Assembly (NCBI GenBank): GCA_035079385.1
Contig: JAVHKY010000003.1
Location: 24,319,501 to 24,383,500 of the forward strand
DNA: 64,000 nt
Source: Aspidiotus rigidus
Lineage: Eukaryota > Arthropoda > Insecta > Hemiptera > Diaspididae
Direction: 5' to 3'
In this document: one piece after another, positions 35,715 to 46,762 of the stretch
Position numbering within the stretch: the first letter of the stretch is position 1
Layout: every line of letters begins with the position of its first letter
Translations under genes and position numbers: made by a program
The notes under the pieces: generated by a model
Database searches by the model: none
Told to the model about the DNA's origin: nothing
What the model saw: only the letters and a program-made list of their open reading frames with translations

Positions 35715-35895
35715 CTAATTTTTATTAATTTTATTTTATTTAATTTTATTTTTTTTATTTAATTTTATTTTTTTTATTTAATTTTATTTTTATTTAATTT
35801 TATTTTTATTCAATTTTATTTATTTATTTATTCTATTTATTTATTTATTTTTATTTTTTATCATTTTTTTTTATTTATTTATTTATTTTTTTCCT
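35715..35895. repeat. (ATTT)n-rich low-complexity tract
   Basis: T/A-rich array of TTTTATT and ATTT units directly 3' (on the minus strand) of the LINE stop codon. It is probably the LINE tail or its slippage product. Confidence 0.75.
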
Positions 35896-35911
35896 TCCTT
35901 CTTCTCTCAGT

Positions 35912-38577
35912 CTATTTGATTTCTTTTTTGGTTTTTAATATCTTTCTTATATATCCATCCAATTTTTGGTGGCATTCCCCGTTCTGCAGGCACTGTCCCA
36001 ATTCCTCTGTAGTTATTTTAGCATCCCCCCTGATACGATCAAAATTTTTGCATTTTATAAAGGTGTGATCCGGATCATCATCAGAATTTAAGCATTCCCT
36101 GCACTGATTATCATTTATAATATTGAAATTTTTGAGGTACGTTGCAAAATTCCCATGTCCCGTCAAATACTGTGTTAAAAAATAATTTGATTTCAATTTC
36201 TTGTTTTCAAGTCTTATCCCTATGTCTGGAATCAATTTAGCCGTGTTCCTACCTGTCTCTTCTTTTTCATATTGTTCCTGCCAATTTTTAATTGTATCTA
36301 ATCTTATTGTTTTTATGCTTTCTGCCATTTCTTTTTTCGTTATTTTATTTTCTTTGAATTTAATTTTCAATGTTTTTATTTTGTTAGTTTGGCTTAATTG
36401 CAAATCAATTGGGGTTATTCCAGCTATAACGTGTGAGGCTGTATGAGATACTGTTCTGTATGCTGAAATTATTCCTATTAATACTGTCCTTTGGAGTGAT
36501 TTTAGTTTCTTAATCTCAGTATTCCTAAGCTTCTCAAAATAAGCAAGGGAGCCATATTCTATTATTGAGCGAAAAAGTGCATTGTACAATATTTCTCTTT
36601 TATACGTGTCCATACCAAAAGTGTTACCATATAAAGCCCGAATTTTATTATAACATTTTCTTAATTTGTTTGTAATGACTTGTATTCTACGTGTTTATTA
36701 TAGTTTAGGTTTTGGTCGATGATTATTCCTAGATATTTCATTTCTGTATGGAATATTATTTTCTCCTGCCCTAACTTTATTTTTCCTTCCATTCTTTTTT
36801 GAAATTCGTATTTTTTATGTCTCCGAGATAGGAAAAGCATCTGTGTTTTATTCGAATTGAGTGTTAGGCCTAAGTATTCCAGTTTAAGTTTTATCATTTC
36901 TATCTTATCATTTATTAATTGAGAGTCAGTCATTTTATTTATTCCCACTATTATCAGCAGGTCATCGGCATAGCTCAAGAGTTTGAATTTTTTAGTTTCC
37001 TTTACTGCTTCATGTACTTCAGTCATTGCAATATTAAACAATGTTGGCGATAAGGCTGAGCCTTGTGGTACTCCAGAGGATGAAGCGTGTTCTAACTTTA
37101 GGTTATCATCTTTGTCAAAGAAACATATTTTTCTGTTTTCAAAGTAGCTCTGAATAATTTGTATTAATTGACTATTAATCTTTTTTTTCTCCATTGTTTC
37201 TAGTAATCTTGACCATTTGACCCAGTTGAAAGCCCCTGTAATATTAAAACTGACTAAAATTACATATTTAAATATTTTTCTAAATTGGTCCAGCGTTTTA
37301 GTTAATTCAATCAAGGCTGTTTCTGTGGATCGCCCTTCTCTAAATCCATATTGTTGTTCATGAAAAATGCCAAGTTTTTCAATTTCTTGATTAAGATAAT
37401 ATTTTATTATTTTCTCATAAACTTTTCCAAGGGTGGGCAGTAAGGTTAGTGGTCTATATGAGTTTATTTCAGCAGGATTCTTATTAGGTTTATTCAAGAG
37501 TTTTATTTTACCTAGTTTCCACGTTTCTGGGAAATAGTTCATGCTTAAAAGTTTCTGAAAAATTGTTTTGAAGATTTCTGGGGACTGTTTGTTAATTATT
37601 TTGAGCATTTTATTGGAGATATCATCATGGCCATTAGCCTTCCTATTGTTTAGTTTTTTTATCATGTTTTTTATTAGGAGCTCGTCAATTTCTATGTTAT
37701 TTCCTTGTTCATTCTCATATTCTTTGAGGGGATCATTTATGTTTGGGAAAATATTTAGAAAAATTTCTTTGTACTTTTCTCTTTCTTCAGTGATAATTTT
37801 ATTACCAAGCTTGATGGGAGGGAATTCAAATTTCTTATATTTCTCCAGTATAATTTTGTACGGTTTCCCCCAAACTGAGCTCTCGGTTATAAGATTCTTC
37901 CATATCTTATTTTTATTCTCTATTATTTCCTGCGTATACTGTGATTTCAAAATTTTCATTAATTCTATTAGACTCTCTAGGTACATGGTTTTTTTGCCTC
38001 TTTTATATCTGTATTTAAGTTTAGTTAGCTTTTTAATTAGTTTTTTCTGGGTTTCTAATCTATCATTCCACCATGTCTCATTTTTCCTTTCTGTTATCTC
38101 AACTAGACATTCTTTTCGCTTACTCTTAATTATTTCAGAGAATTCTATTAATTGGTTGTCTAGCTCTTTTATGTCCATACTGTTTTCAATTTTTTCCACT
38201 ATTTCGTCAAAATCTGTTACTTCAATTATCCTTTCGAACTTTTCATAATTAACAGCCCATGTTTTGTTTTTTTCATGTTCAAAATTGCAAATATCTGTAA
38301 TTTCAAAGTTTATTGATTTATGGTACGAAAGACTTTCATTTTTAATTTTAATGTTTTGAACCTGATTTTTAATCCTTTCATTGGTGATTATCAGATCAAT
38401 TACGCTAGATCCGTTTTTATTTTCAAATGTTTTAAAATTGTATGGATTTCTAACTGTTAGATTACTTGTCAGTAAGAATTCTTCAAAGGCTTGGGCTCTT
38501 CTTTTATTGTAACTTATGCCGTTTAGTTTCTCATAAATAACTGATCTGGTATTGAAATCTCCTATCAAAATAATTTT
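35912..38577 (-). pseudogene. R1-like LINE, 5'-truncated, one frameshift
   Basis: The main minus-strand frame (38568-36661, 635 codons) opens inside the endonuclease (MIGDFNTRSV, SSVIDLIIT). It continues into RT with SYRPLTLLPTLGKVYEK, QQYGFREGRSTETAL, SSGVPQGSALSP and SYADDLLIIV (residues about 533-536). A single frame slip near 36680 separates the last 234 codons (36613-35912). Those contain the tail zinc knuckle CRECLNSDDDPDHTFIKC typical of R1-group LINEs. RT motif A reads SFNITGAFNWV (residues 440-450), so both aspartates of the FDxxxAFD pattern are Asn. The polymerase should be dead although YADD is intact. The insertion interrupts the ~48-bp minisatellite. Confidence 0.88.
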
Positions 38578-38675
38578 TTAATTGCAAATTCGTGTCTGGG
38601 TTTCGACTTGACAACTTTCAAGAACCCAATTGGGAATTTGTATCTGGGTTTCAATTTGTGTACTTTCAAGAGGGG
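38578..38675. repeat. ~48-bp minisatellite, right-hand remainder
   Basis: 'aattgcaaattcgtgtctgggtttcg' and further units match the array at 34210-34949 in the same orientation. Confidence 0.8.
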
Positions 38676-39060
38676 TTGGATTTTAAGGCACAGCAAAAAA
38701 GTTGGTTTACGCAGTGGAAAGAACGTAATCACAGCAAAATGAGGATCCCACAGCAAAGAAAATAACGCCCAGTAAAATATCGCCTTGAACAGCAAATTGA
38801 GGACTGCGCAGCAAATAATACATACAACATCAAAAAAGAAAATTGAACAGCAAAATGCGTTAATTCAGCATTAGACTGCTAAAGTAAAAAAATAAAATAA
38901 TAGTCAAAAGTCTAAAATGAAATGAAATCCGTTGAAATTATAGAACAAAATAAAATCTGTCAAAAGTCTAAAATAGAATCTGTCCAAAATCTGAAATAGA
39001 ATGAAATCGAATAAAGTTGAGGAGACTAAAACCCTGACTAGAACGGAGAAATAAAACATA
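38676..39060. repeat. Imperfect AACAGCAAA and AAAATCTGTC short repeats
   Basis: The motif 'acagcaaaa' recurs about eight times between 38690 and 38850. Then 'gtcaaaagtctaaaat' and 'gaatgaaatc' motifs recur to 39010. No coding signal. Confidence 0.6.
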
Positions 39061-39065
39061 ATAAT

Positions 39066-39460
39066 TATTGCAGTAACAGCGCTTTCTTTGTCTTCGCCGG
39101 GCGTCCTCGTTTACGTTTCTGCCCTAAGGGCACGTTTTTTGCCTGAGGAGGAACGTCACAAAGTTGGAGGTGGATGAGCATACCCACAGAGTTTTGCACG
39201 TTGAATGTTTTAGAAAAAAGGGGCATGGACAAAACAAATCTAAGGTGTCATCACGATTAATACGAACATTCCAATTCCCACACTGATATTTTTTGAATTC
39301 ATCAAAGCTTTTCCACCCGTTCTTTTTTGAGATCATTGTAGATGGAAGCTTCTTCGATATTGGCCGGCCAAAACTGCTCAATGTTGTATAAAATACCGAA
39401 GTCATTCGTTCCTCTTCATCAAGTTCTAAGACTCTTGTGTTTTCGCTATGACGTGTTCAA
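39066..39460 (-). pseudogene. SWIM zinc-finger C-terminus of a MULE-type transposase-like protein
   Basis: Minus-strand reading: ENTRVLELDEEERMTSVF, then KKNGWKSFDEFKKYQCGNW, then the SWIM motif CPCPFFLKHSTCKTLW. After a one-base frame slip at TLW, it continues GMLIHLQLCDVPPQAK, then RKRGRPAKTKKALLLQ and a stop near 39069. CxC...CxH is the SWIM signature. The last His is Thr here. The domain order (SWIM followed by an RGRPAK tail) is what I associate with insect Mutator-like transposon proteins. No catalytic core is present, so this is a 3' remnant. Confidence 0.65.
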
Positions 39461-39619
39461 AGTTCAGAACTTAATCTTACTGTTCCTGAAGTTGTCTATC
39501 ATGATGTTTCGGAAGGCCGGCATATTTGTGTCAAAAACCGAGTGATTTGAGGTGAGAAAAATTCATTTGCTGTTGAGCATCGACTGTTTATTTCAATATT
39601 ATTTTGCTGCTGAAAAAAG

Positions 39620-39631
39620 ATCATTTTTAAT
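39620..39631. repeat. Target-site duplication, left copy (PLE composite C/D)
   Basis: ATCATTTTTAAT, identical to 43521-43532. Confidence 0.88.
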
Positions 39632-39779
39632 TTAACGACGACATACTCAACGATTAAAACGTATGGAGTAATTCGAATAGAGCCACAGAAATGAAAAAAC
39701 ACCGGAGCGCTTTCGATTAAAAAACCATTGTCAACGGGGACGTGAAAGCAACTGAACCAACTCCGGCCGGCAACAAGAA

Positions 39780-42009
39780 CTACCGAGGAGGACATGACTG
39801 AACTAGCGAGTCATCACAATGTGAATCATACTCGTAAACTAATTCAATCAAACCCTCATCAGGTATGTACCTGTTAAGCACATTTAGGTTATCGTTATTC
39901 GGATGGCGAATAATTTCGATGTGTTCTAGCGCGGTATGTTTGAAAGCCGAGGACTCTCTATGGAGGAGGGACTCGGATCCCTCTATGAAACCATGGCCAG
40001 TGGTAATAAAATGGTCCGCAAAAGCCGAATCACCCAATTTCTTCTTTTCCCACGCCTTCCTATGCTCATCTATTCTAATTTTGAGCTGACGTCCAGTCTC
40101 GCCTATATAAATTCCATTACAATCATTACACTCAATTTTGTAAACCCCGCTTCTTTCGACCAGTGGGATGGGGTCCTTTAACTTAACGAACAAGCTTTTT
40201 ACAGTGTTCAGATCGTAAAACACTGGCCGAAACCCAAATGGGCGGAGGACACGACCTAATTGGGAAGAAAATTTCCCCAAAAACGGAAGCCTAATCCAAC
40301 GTTTCCTACTATCTGACGCTGGATTACGGGGAGGGAGGTAGTGGAATCAAGGCATTTCCGAGTCAATTTCCTATGGACCATCAAGTCAATATCCAAGCTG
40401 ATCTCGTTCACTCTGGCCAAGTGCTTTATAGTCAAGAGCTCCTGTTGAAAAGCGAGCTGACCTAATGGAATACTCGTCAACCGGTGGATATAACTATTAA
40501 AACCGGCATATTTGTGAGCAATCGGGCAGAAAGTTCTGCCGTGGACAGTAATATCGGTCGAGGTATCTTTTCTATGTATGGCGAATTCGTGGGCACCTTC
40601 TCTATTAGAGATAGTAAGGTCCAAAAAATTTATAGATGAACCGCCCCTTCTAACGTGAATTTGATGGATGGGTATAAACTGTTAAGATACCTGAGAAACT
40701 CCAAAAGGAGATCCCGTTGACCGGTCCATAAACACAACACATCGTCGACGTACCTGTGCCAATAATATATATGACCCAAAAACCCCTGACAAGAGGAAAA
40801 GAGATCAAGCTCAAATTTAGACATGAAAACCTCCGAAATGAGGGAACCCAGAGGAGAGCCAATAGGGATACCTACCTCCTCAGGAAATTCGAAAAATTTG
40901 CCTTCAAATTTGCAAAAGTTGGGAGACCAACAAATATTGAGTAAATGAAAAAATTCTGTCAACTCTTCGTGACAGATATTAGATTGGATCAAAAGGTCTC
41001 CCATATGTTGCATGGCAGTAGCTCTAGGGATACTCGGAAATAAGCCGACAACGTCAAAGGAACATAGGGTTGAATCAGGCGGAAGAATGTCATCCTTAAG
41101 CTTATTAGCCAAAGAGACCGAATTCTTCACAGAGTAGGATGACTCAAATTCCACTCTAGATTTGAACCAACGGTCCAAAAATTTCGCCAAGAAGTACCTG
41201 GGGGAAGATACAAAAGAAACGACCGGCCGCATCGGGGTGTTCCTCTTATGAACCTTAGGTAGCCCGTACAAGAGGGGCGGCACTGGATTGGGCTCAAGAA
41301 GCTTTCTTTTAAGCTTAGGGGTCTTAATAATAAATTCACAAGTGTTTATAACACGTCTAACTTCTTTGACGTGATTTGGAAAATTGAAATCCGCATTTTC
41401 CTTGGCGCCACACTGGTCGAGAACATCATAGACCTTGGAGACGTAAGAGGACTTATCCATAACGACAATGGCATTCCCTTTATCAGCCTCAGTAATGGTT
41501 AAGCTCTCCTCCCTGATCTTCCTCTTAATCCTCTTAATCACCTCAAAAGCAAGATCGTTTATACGAGGGAGGGGGGTATCGCGGACAAAGGCGGCACACG
41601 CTTTCTGAGTATTGACCCCACGCCCAATTTTTATTTCGAGGTCCGCAACAACATTGGCCAAAGTATTAGCATTATTAAGAGGGGGTAACCCGAATTTTAA
41701 CCCCTTCTCCAAGAGACACAACTCGTCACTCTCAAACTCAACATTACTACAATTTATAATCCGCGGTTGAAACTTTTGGATAACGCTGACGTCAGTACTC
41801 AATTCCTGGACAGCGGAGGCATTCAAATTTAGGAGGGAGCTAAGCTTCTTATTTTCCTTACGTTTCAATTTAGCCTCAAAAGACCGACATTTAAGGTTAA
41901 CCGACTTGATAAACAGATCCAACTCACCCGGCGAAAGTAAAGCAGAAAGCTTAGAATGGACCGACAAGTTCAACCTTGTGGTGATATTCAGCTTCCCATG
42001 CCACCTCCG
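39780..42009 (-). pseudogene. PLE C (minus arm): N-part, RT, GIY-YIG
   Basis: Main frame 41973-40630 (447 codons). The start region is LNLSVHSKLSALLS, preceded in frame by KLRRWHGKLNITTR up to the junction. Then come ITEADKGNAIVVM (residue ~160), LLYGLPKVHK (~234), motif A SFDVVGLFP (~305), motif B GIPIGSPLGS (~368) and motif C RYVDDV (~407). A one-base deletion then shifts the frame (ends TLEGAVHL). The thumb resumes at 40624-40256 and slips again after TTSLP. The nuclease frame 40280-39780 has GVYKIECNDC, GIYIGETGRQL and IDEHRKAW intact. The protein would be non-functional only because of the two frame slips. The ATG at 41973 is internal, not the true start. Confidence 0.85.
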
Positions 42010-43334
42010 CAGCTTAAGGATGACATTCTTCCGCCTGATTCAACCCTATGTTCCTTTGACGTTGTCGGCTTATTTCCGAGTATCCCTAGAGCTACTGCCA
42101 TGCAACAGATGGGAGACCTTTTGATCCAATCTAATATCTGTCACGAAGAGTTGACAGAATTTTTTCATTTACTCAATATTTGTTGGTCTCCCAACTTTTG
42201 CAAATTTGAAGGCAAATTTTTCGAATTTCCTGAGGAGGTAGGTATCCCTATTGGCTCTCCTCTGGGTTCCCTCATTTCGGAGGTTTTCATGTCTAAATTT
42301 GAGCTTGATCTCTTTTCCTCTTGTCAGGGGTTTTTGGGTCATATATATTATTGGCACAGGTACGTCGACGATGTGTTGTGTTTATGGACCGGTCAACGGG
42401 ATCTCCTTTTGGAGTTTCTCAGGTATCTTAACAGTTTATACCCATCCATCAAATTCACGTTAGAAGGGGCGGTTCATCTATAAATTTTTTGGACCTTACT
42501 ATCTCTAATAGAGAAGGTGCCCACGAATTCGCCATACATAGAAAAGATACCTCGACCGATATTACTGTCCACGGCAGAACTTTCTGCCCGATTGCTCACA
42601 AATATGCCGGTTTTAATAGTTATATCCACCGGTTGACGAGTATTCCATTAGGTCAGCTCGCTTTTCAACAGGAGCTCTTGACTATAAAGCACTTGGCCAG
42701 AGTGAACGAGATCAGCTTGGATATTGACTTGATGGTCCATAGGAAATTGACTCGGAAATGCCTTGATTCCACTACTTCCCTCCCCCGTAATCCAGCGTCA
42801 GATAGTAGGAAACGTTGGATTAGGCTTCCGTTTTTGGGGAAATTTTCTTCCCAATTAGGTCGTGTCCTCCGCCCATTTGGGTTTCGGCCAGTGTTTTACG
42901 ATCTGAACACTGTAAAAAGCTTGTTCGTTAAGTTAAAGGACCCCATCCCACTGGTCGAAAGAAGCGGGGTTTACAAAATTGAGTGTAATGATTGTAATGG
43001 AATTTATATAGGCGAGACTGGACGTCAGCTCAAAATTAGAATAGATGAGCATAGGAAGGCGTGGGAAAAGAAGAAATTGGGTGATTCGGCTTTTGCGGAC
43101 CATTTTATTACCACTGGCCATGGTTTCATAGAGGGATCCGAGTCCCTCCTCCATAGAGAGTCCTCGGCTCTCAAACATACCGCGCTAGAACACATCGAAA
43201 TTATTCGCCATCTGAATAACGATAACCTAAATGTGCTTAACAGGTACATACCTGATGAGGGTTTGATTGAATTAGTTTACGAGTATGATTCACATTGTGA
43301 TGACTCGCTAGTTCAGTCATATCCCCCTCGGTAG
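42010..43334 (+). pseudogene. PLE D (plus arm): RT palm to GIY-YIG
   Basis: 5'-truncated just before motif A. The frame to 42483 carries SFDVVGLFPSIPRATA, GIPIGSPLGSLISEVF and RYVDDVLCLW, then ends TLEGAVHL at the same one-base deletion as arm C. The frame 42489-43334 (281 codons) is open from the thumb (MDLTISNREGAHEF) through RNPASDSRKRWIRLPFLGKF, the region broken in arm C. It continues through GVYKIECNDC, GIYIGETGRQLK and IDEHRKAW to DSLVQSYPPR. All GIY-YIG residues are present. Confidence 0.87.
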
Positions 43335-43480
43335 TTCTTGTTGCCGGCCGGAGTTGTTTCAGTTGCTTTCACGTCCCCGTTGACAATGGTTTTTTAATCG
43401 AAAGCGCTCCGGTGTTTTTTCATTTCTGTGGCTCTATTCAAATTACTCCGTACGTTTTAATCGTTGAGTATGTCGTCGTT

Positions 43481-43520
43481 AGATGTTTCTGGTCATATTT
43501 TAGAGAACCGAATTAATTGT
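43481..43520. other. One-sided PLE tail extension (40 bp)
   Basis: Follows the shared tail end GTCGTCGTTA and runs to the duplication. It begins GATGTTTCTGGTCATATT and ends GAATTAATTGT. It is absent from the left end of the same insert but matches 5162-5205 (complement) in composite B. Confidence 0.85.
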
Positions 43521-43532
43521 ATCATTTTTAAT
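43521..43532. repeat. Target-site duplication, right copy (PLE composite C/D)
   Basis: ATCATTTTTAAT, matching 39620-39631. Confidence 0.88.
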
Positions 43533-46429
43533 GTTCCACCAATTCTATTTACTGTGTACCATTGCTGTTCATTTCTTACATTTTTCAACTGTTCACTCAT
43601 TCCTTTCTGCTGCTCACAGATTTGCTGTTCAAACATCCTCTTTTGATGTGCGATTATAATTAACCCCCTAAAAAAATGAGGTAGTATAATTTTATAGAAA
43701 TAATAAGTTATTGGCAAAGAATATCACAATAGAGGGTGGTGCATATTTCTGTTAATTTAGCTATCCATACTATTTTTCCAGAGTATTGAAATTTCATGAC
43801 GTTTGGTTTCCAGACTTTTATCGACTTTTCCGGAAGTGGAAACGGTCAGAATCTCTTGTCAATTATTTCAAAGACTTTTCCTCTTACTTCGACCAAGGTT
43901 TCTTTTTCAGATCAGACACACGCAGTCTAAGTAGTTGAGCACTATGAAAATTTTTTTCCATGTTTCAACAACGTTCTGTATTTCTTTACTCGCGTCTTAA
44001 ATAATCTCGAGACAGACGATTCTTGGCGACTGCACATTAGTCTTGGTAAACCGATGGAAGAAATTGTATGAATGTTTTCTGGAAAGCGTCTATCGCGAAA
44101 TAAATCACAGCGAATAATTTACATGAACATTCCTCAAACAAGGAACTGAAAATTCCTTTTTTCTTGCACTGACGCTTTCCTCTTGCAACTGCTATACGTG
44201 TCGTGTAGCTGTATTTTTGTTCAAACCTAAATCAACTTTAATATCCATAATTCATACAAGTGTACCGCTTCTCGACAAAAAAAAAAAATCGAATAATGCT
44301 CGGTACCGTACGCTCAATTTTCTATTTAAAAACTTGAGAATTGTGGGAATCGACCGAGTTATAGTCTCTGTACACTATGTAATTTCATCACATGTGTGGT
44401 ACAGCAGCAAAAAAAAATTGAGAGAATAAAAATGCTGACAGCAGAAAATACGGAAAAGTTTCATCGAGGAAAAAATAGCGAGAATAATACATACACAGCA
44501 CCTCTTATATTACAGTTTCCATCAACTCAACAGTCATCACTAGGCTGACCCATTTTGTTATCTGCGCGGTACAGAAAAGAAAAAGCCGAGCCAACGATAT
44601 TGCGAGCACTCCGTACCTTTTTCTTGAGCTCGTCTCGTCTCGTCCTCGTTCTAAGAATCCTTATGAAGGATGTAATTATCGTACTATTCCGACTTAATTA
44701 TTTCTTAATCAGTGTCTCGCGAAGCAAACGTCTCATTTATTCTTGACCGACATCCATTCCATTTCGCACTTTGCAACCCTCATTAAGGGAAACGATTCGT
44801 ACGTATCCGTAAAAGGATTTAGTTCGAGCCACCTACCAGTGCACTGCACGATTAACTCTTGCATCCCGTTTAGACGTTTATGACGTACCCTAGGTAATAT
44901 TAATGAGGCTCTAAAGTTAGCTGAAAATATTCAACTCTTGGCCCTGGTTTTCTGTAGTCTACAGATTGCGTCGTGTTCCACGCTTGTTCGCGGAATAATT
45001 AGTAAAATTAATTTATCAAGTTCGCGCCGCGCCGTTGTCGTCGTCACACCTCTGAGGATACTCGTTTAAATCCGCGCGTGAGAGATGCGGGGTACCTCAG
45101 GTGATACAAGTCGAGAAGTGAATATAGAGTAAATAGTGTTATGTTCCAGACGAGATAAAACGGCGAAACATTTCCTCGATAAATCTCGCATGGCAGGTGG
45201 CGGTATAGCTCTCTCAGATTAAAACAACTTTGAAAATGTTGATCGCATTTAACGTCTTTACAGCGCACTTAAACACGCGAACATATAAAGAACCATGCGT
45301 CAACAAGCGCGAACAATCGTCAGTCGTTTCGGGGCGAAGTGTTTATTTTCCTTCTAAATAACTGAAGAAATATGGCAATAGCTACAGCCTGTATGTGGAA
45401 GTTACACAATATCTCTAACTTTGGAGTATGTGTATGCGAAGCTGTAATCAGTGTTTGGACACTCTATTCAAAACTTAATGAAGCTGCTTATGAAGCAGGT
45501 ATATAAAGAAAAAAAAATTGGGGTGAATAGAGAGGGTGCCTACTGGTAGCGTAGTCGACATGCAGAAGAAGATTCTTTCAGAAATAGAAAAGGTCAGCAT
45601 TCTAAAAGATTCATCCCTCTTCATATAAATATCTTTCATTACTCTCCTCTCATGTTGTTGTGTCGAGATACTAAATTGGACAAATACTTCGTTCAATACT
45701 AACAAGAGCTTCCACTAGAAAAAAAATTACGGGACAAAGCAGAACACGTAATTTTGTTGATGTGACACTCGCCTCCTTTCCCCTGACGCACCTTCAGTCG
45801 TTTAAGGAGGAGGAGGAGATGGGAACCAATGAGAAAAACAATGAAACAATATAGAGCAAACGCGGAATTCAGTCGACGTCTCTCTTCGTGATCTGTAAGA
45901 CTGATGATGTTGACAGAGTGACCAATCATTGGTGGAGCTCAGAAATTTTCCTAAGTGGTGCTCATAACTGAGTAATGCTCACTGCTCATATTCTCATCCA
46001 TAATAAGAACAGACATCAAATTCAACAAAACGAGAGTATGAGTATGACAATCCAGACTATTATGCACCAGTCCACCGGGTGCGCTGCTGCCATTGGAAGC
46101 GGTCAGGGCTAGCATCGCCAACATCTCTTGCTTTTGTCTAACCTTAGCCTGACATTCAGTCACTTAAAGTATTGAGTTACTGATAAGAAAACGAATGCGC
46201 GAAATATATCGCGTCGTGAGCTATCCGGTGGCGTTCTCTCTGATTGGTGGATTGTAAAAAGAAGATGGCGGTGATGAAAAAAGTTCCACAAACATTCAAA
46301 ATTGGGCTTACGGGAAAGCAGATTTCAACAGCTCCAATTTTTGTTCTCTGAACTTTTTATTGAAAATCCGTATTAAAAATATAGACATGATGTATTCATA
46401 AAGTTAATGGTATCTTCCAAACTACGACC
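43533..46429. other. Intron sequence, no recognised feature
   Basis: Single-copy-looking sequence with short frames only. 43540-43645 contains several 'tgctgttc' and 'ctgctc' motifs, the complement of the AACAGCAAA-type repeats left of the PLE. No additional Ig exon was seen. Confidence 0.5.
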
Positions 46430-46762
46430 CATGTTTGATAGAGAAAGAAAAGATTTATTTACGGACGTAACAGTTTATTTCAAGAGTACACACGAAGATG
46501 AATACAACAGGAGTACTCAACGCGACCGGTTTCGATCGGTTCTAAGCCGATCATCTTCAGGACTAAATACTAGTACTATAAGCAATATACAACGTTCGAA
46601 AAATATGAAGAATAGACGCGAGAATGGTGAATCAGCCGGGTGACTCGTAGCGGAGAACGAAGCGAATGAATGGGTTTAGAAAGGTATTGTCGAGATCATT
46701 GAGTAAGAGGTTGCCTGCTCTAACTTTTGCGGCGATGGCTTCGGCTTCCTCAAGCCGGGTCA
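46430..46762 (-). pseudogene. Probable PLE 3' end fragment of another subfamily
   Basis: The minus-strand frame near 46760-46640 reads RLEEAEAIAAKVRAGNLLLNDL, then TFLNPFIRFVLRYESPG and a stop, similar in layout to PLE C-termini. It is followed by CTGAAGATGATCGGCTTAGA and ACCGATCGAAACCGG (complement of 46526-46560). That is a hairpin followed by GAAA, like the tails of the other PLEs. The nuclease core itself is absent. It abuts the LINE that starts at about 46763. Confidence 0.45.

Larger units (their letters stand above)
39632..43520. mobile_element. PLE composite C/D: 3.9-kb head-to-head pair
   Basis: A minus copy (39632-about 42009) and a plus copy (about 42010-43520) are joined at their 5' sides, with both 3' ends outward and 12-bp duplications outside. 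The junction near 42007-42013 shares AGCTT between the two arms. Only the right end carries the 40-base extra tail (43481-43520). The two arms are nearly identical over 1.5 kb and share a one-base deletion in RT. The insert lies in the 16.3-kb intron of the side-like gene. Confidence 0.9.

Noticed and set aside
37568..38248. 226-codon plus-strand frame rich in Leu, Ser, Phe and Ile, like a membrane protein
   Set aside because: Antisense shadow of the R1-like LINE. The minus strand carries the endonuclease/RT motifs.
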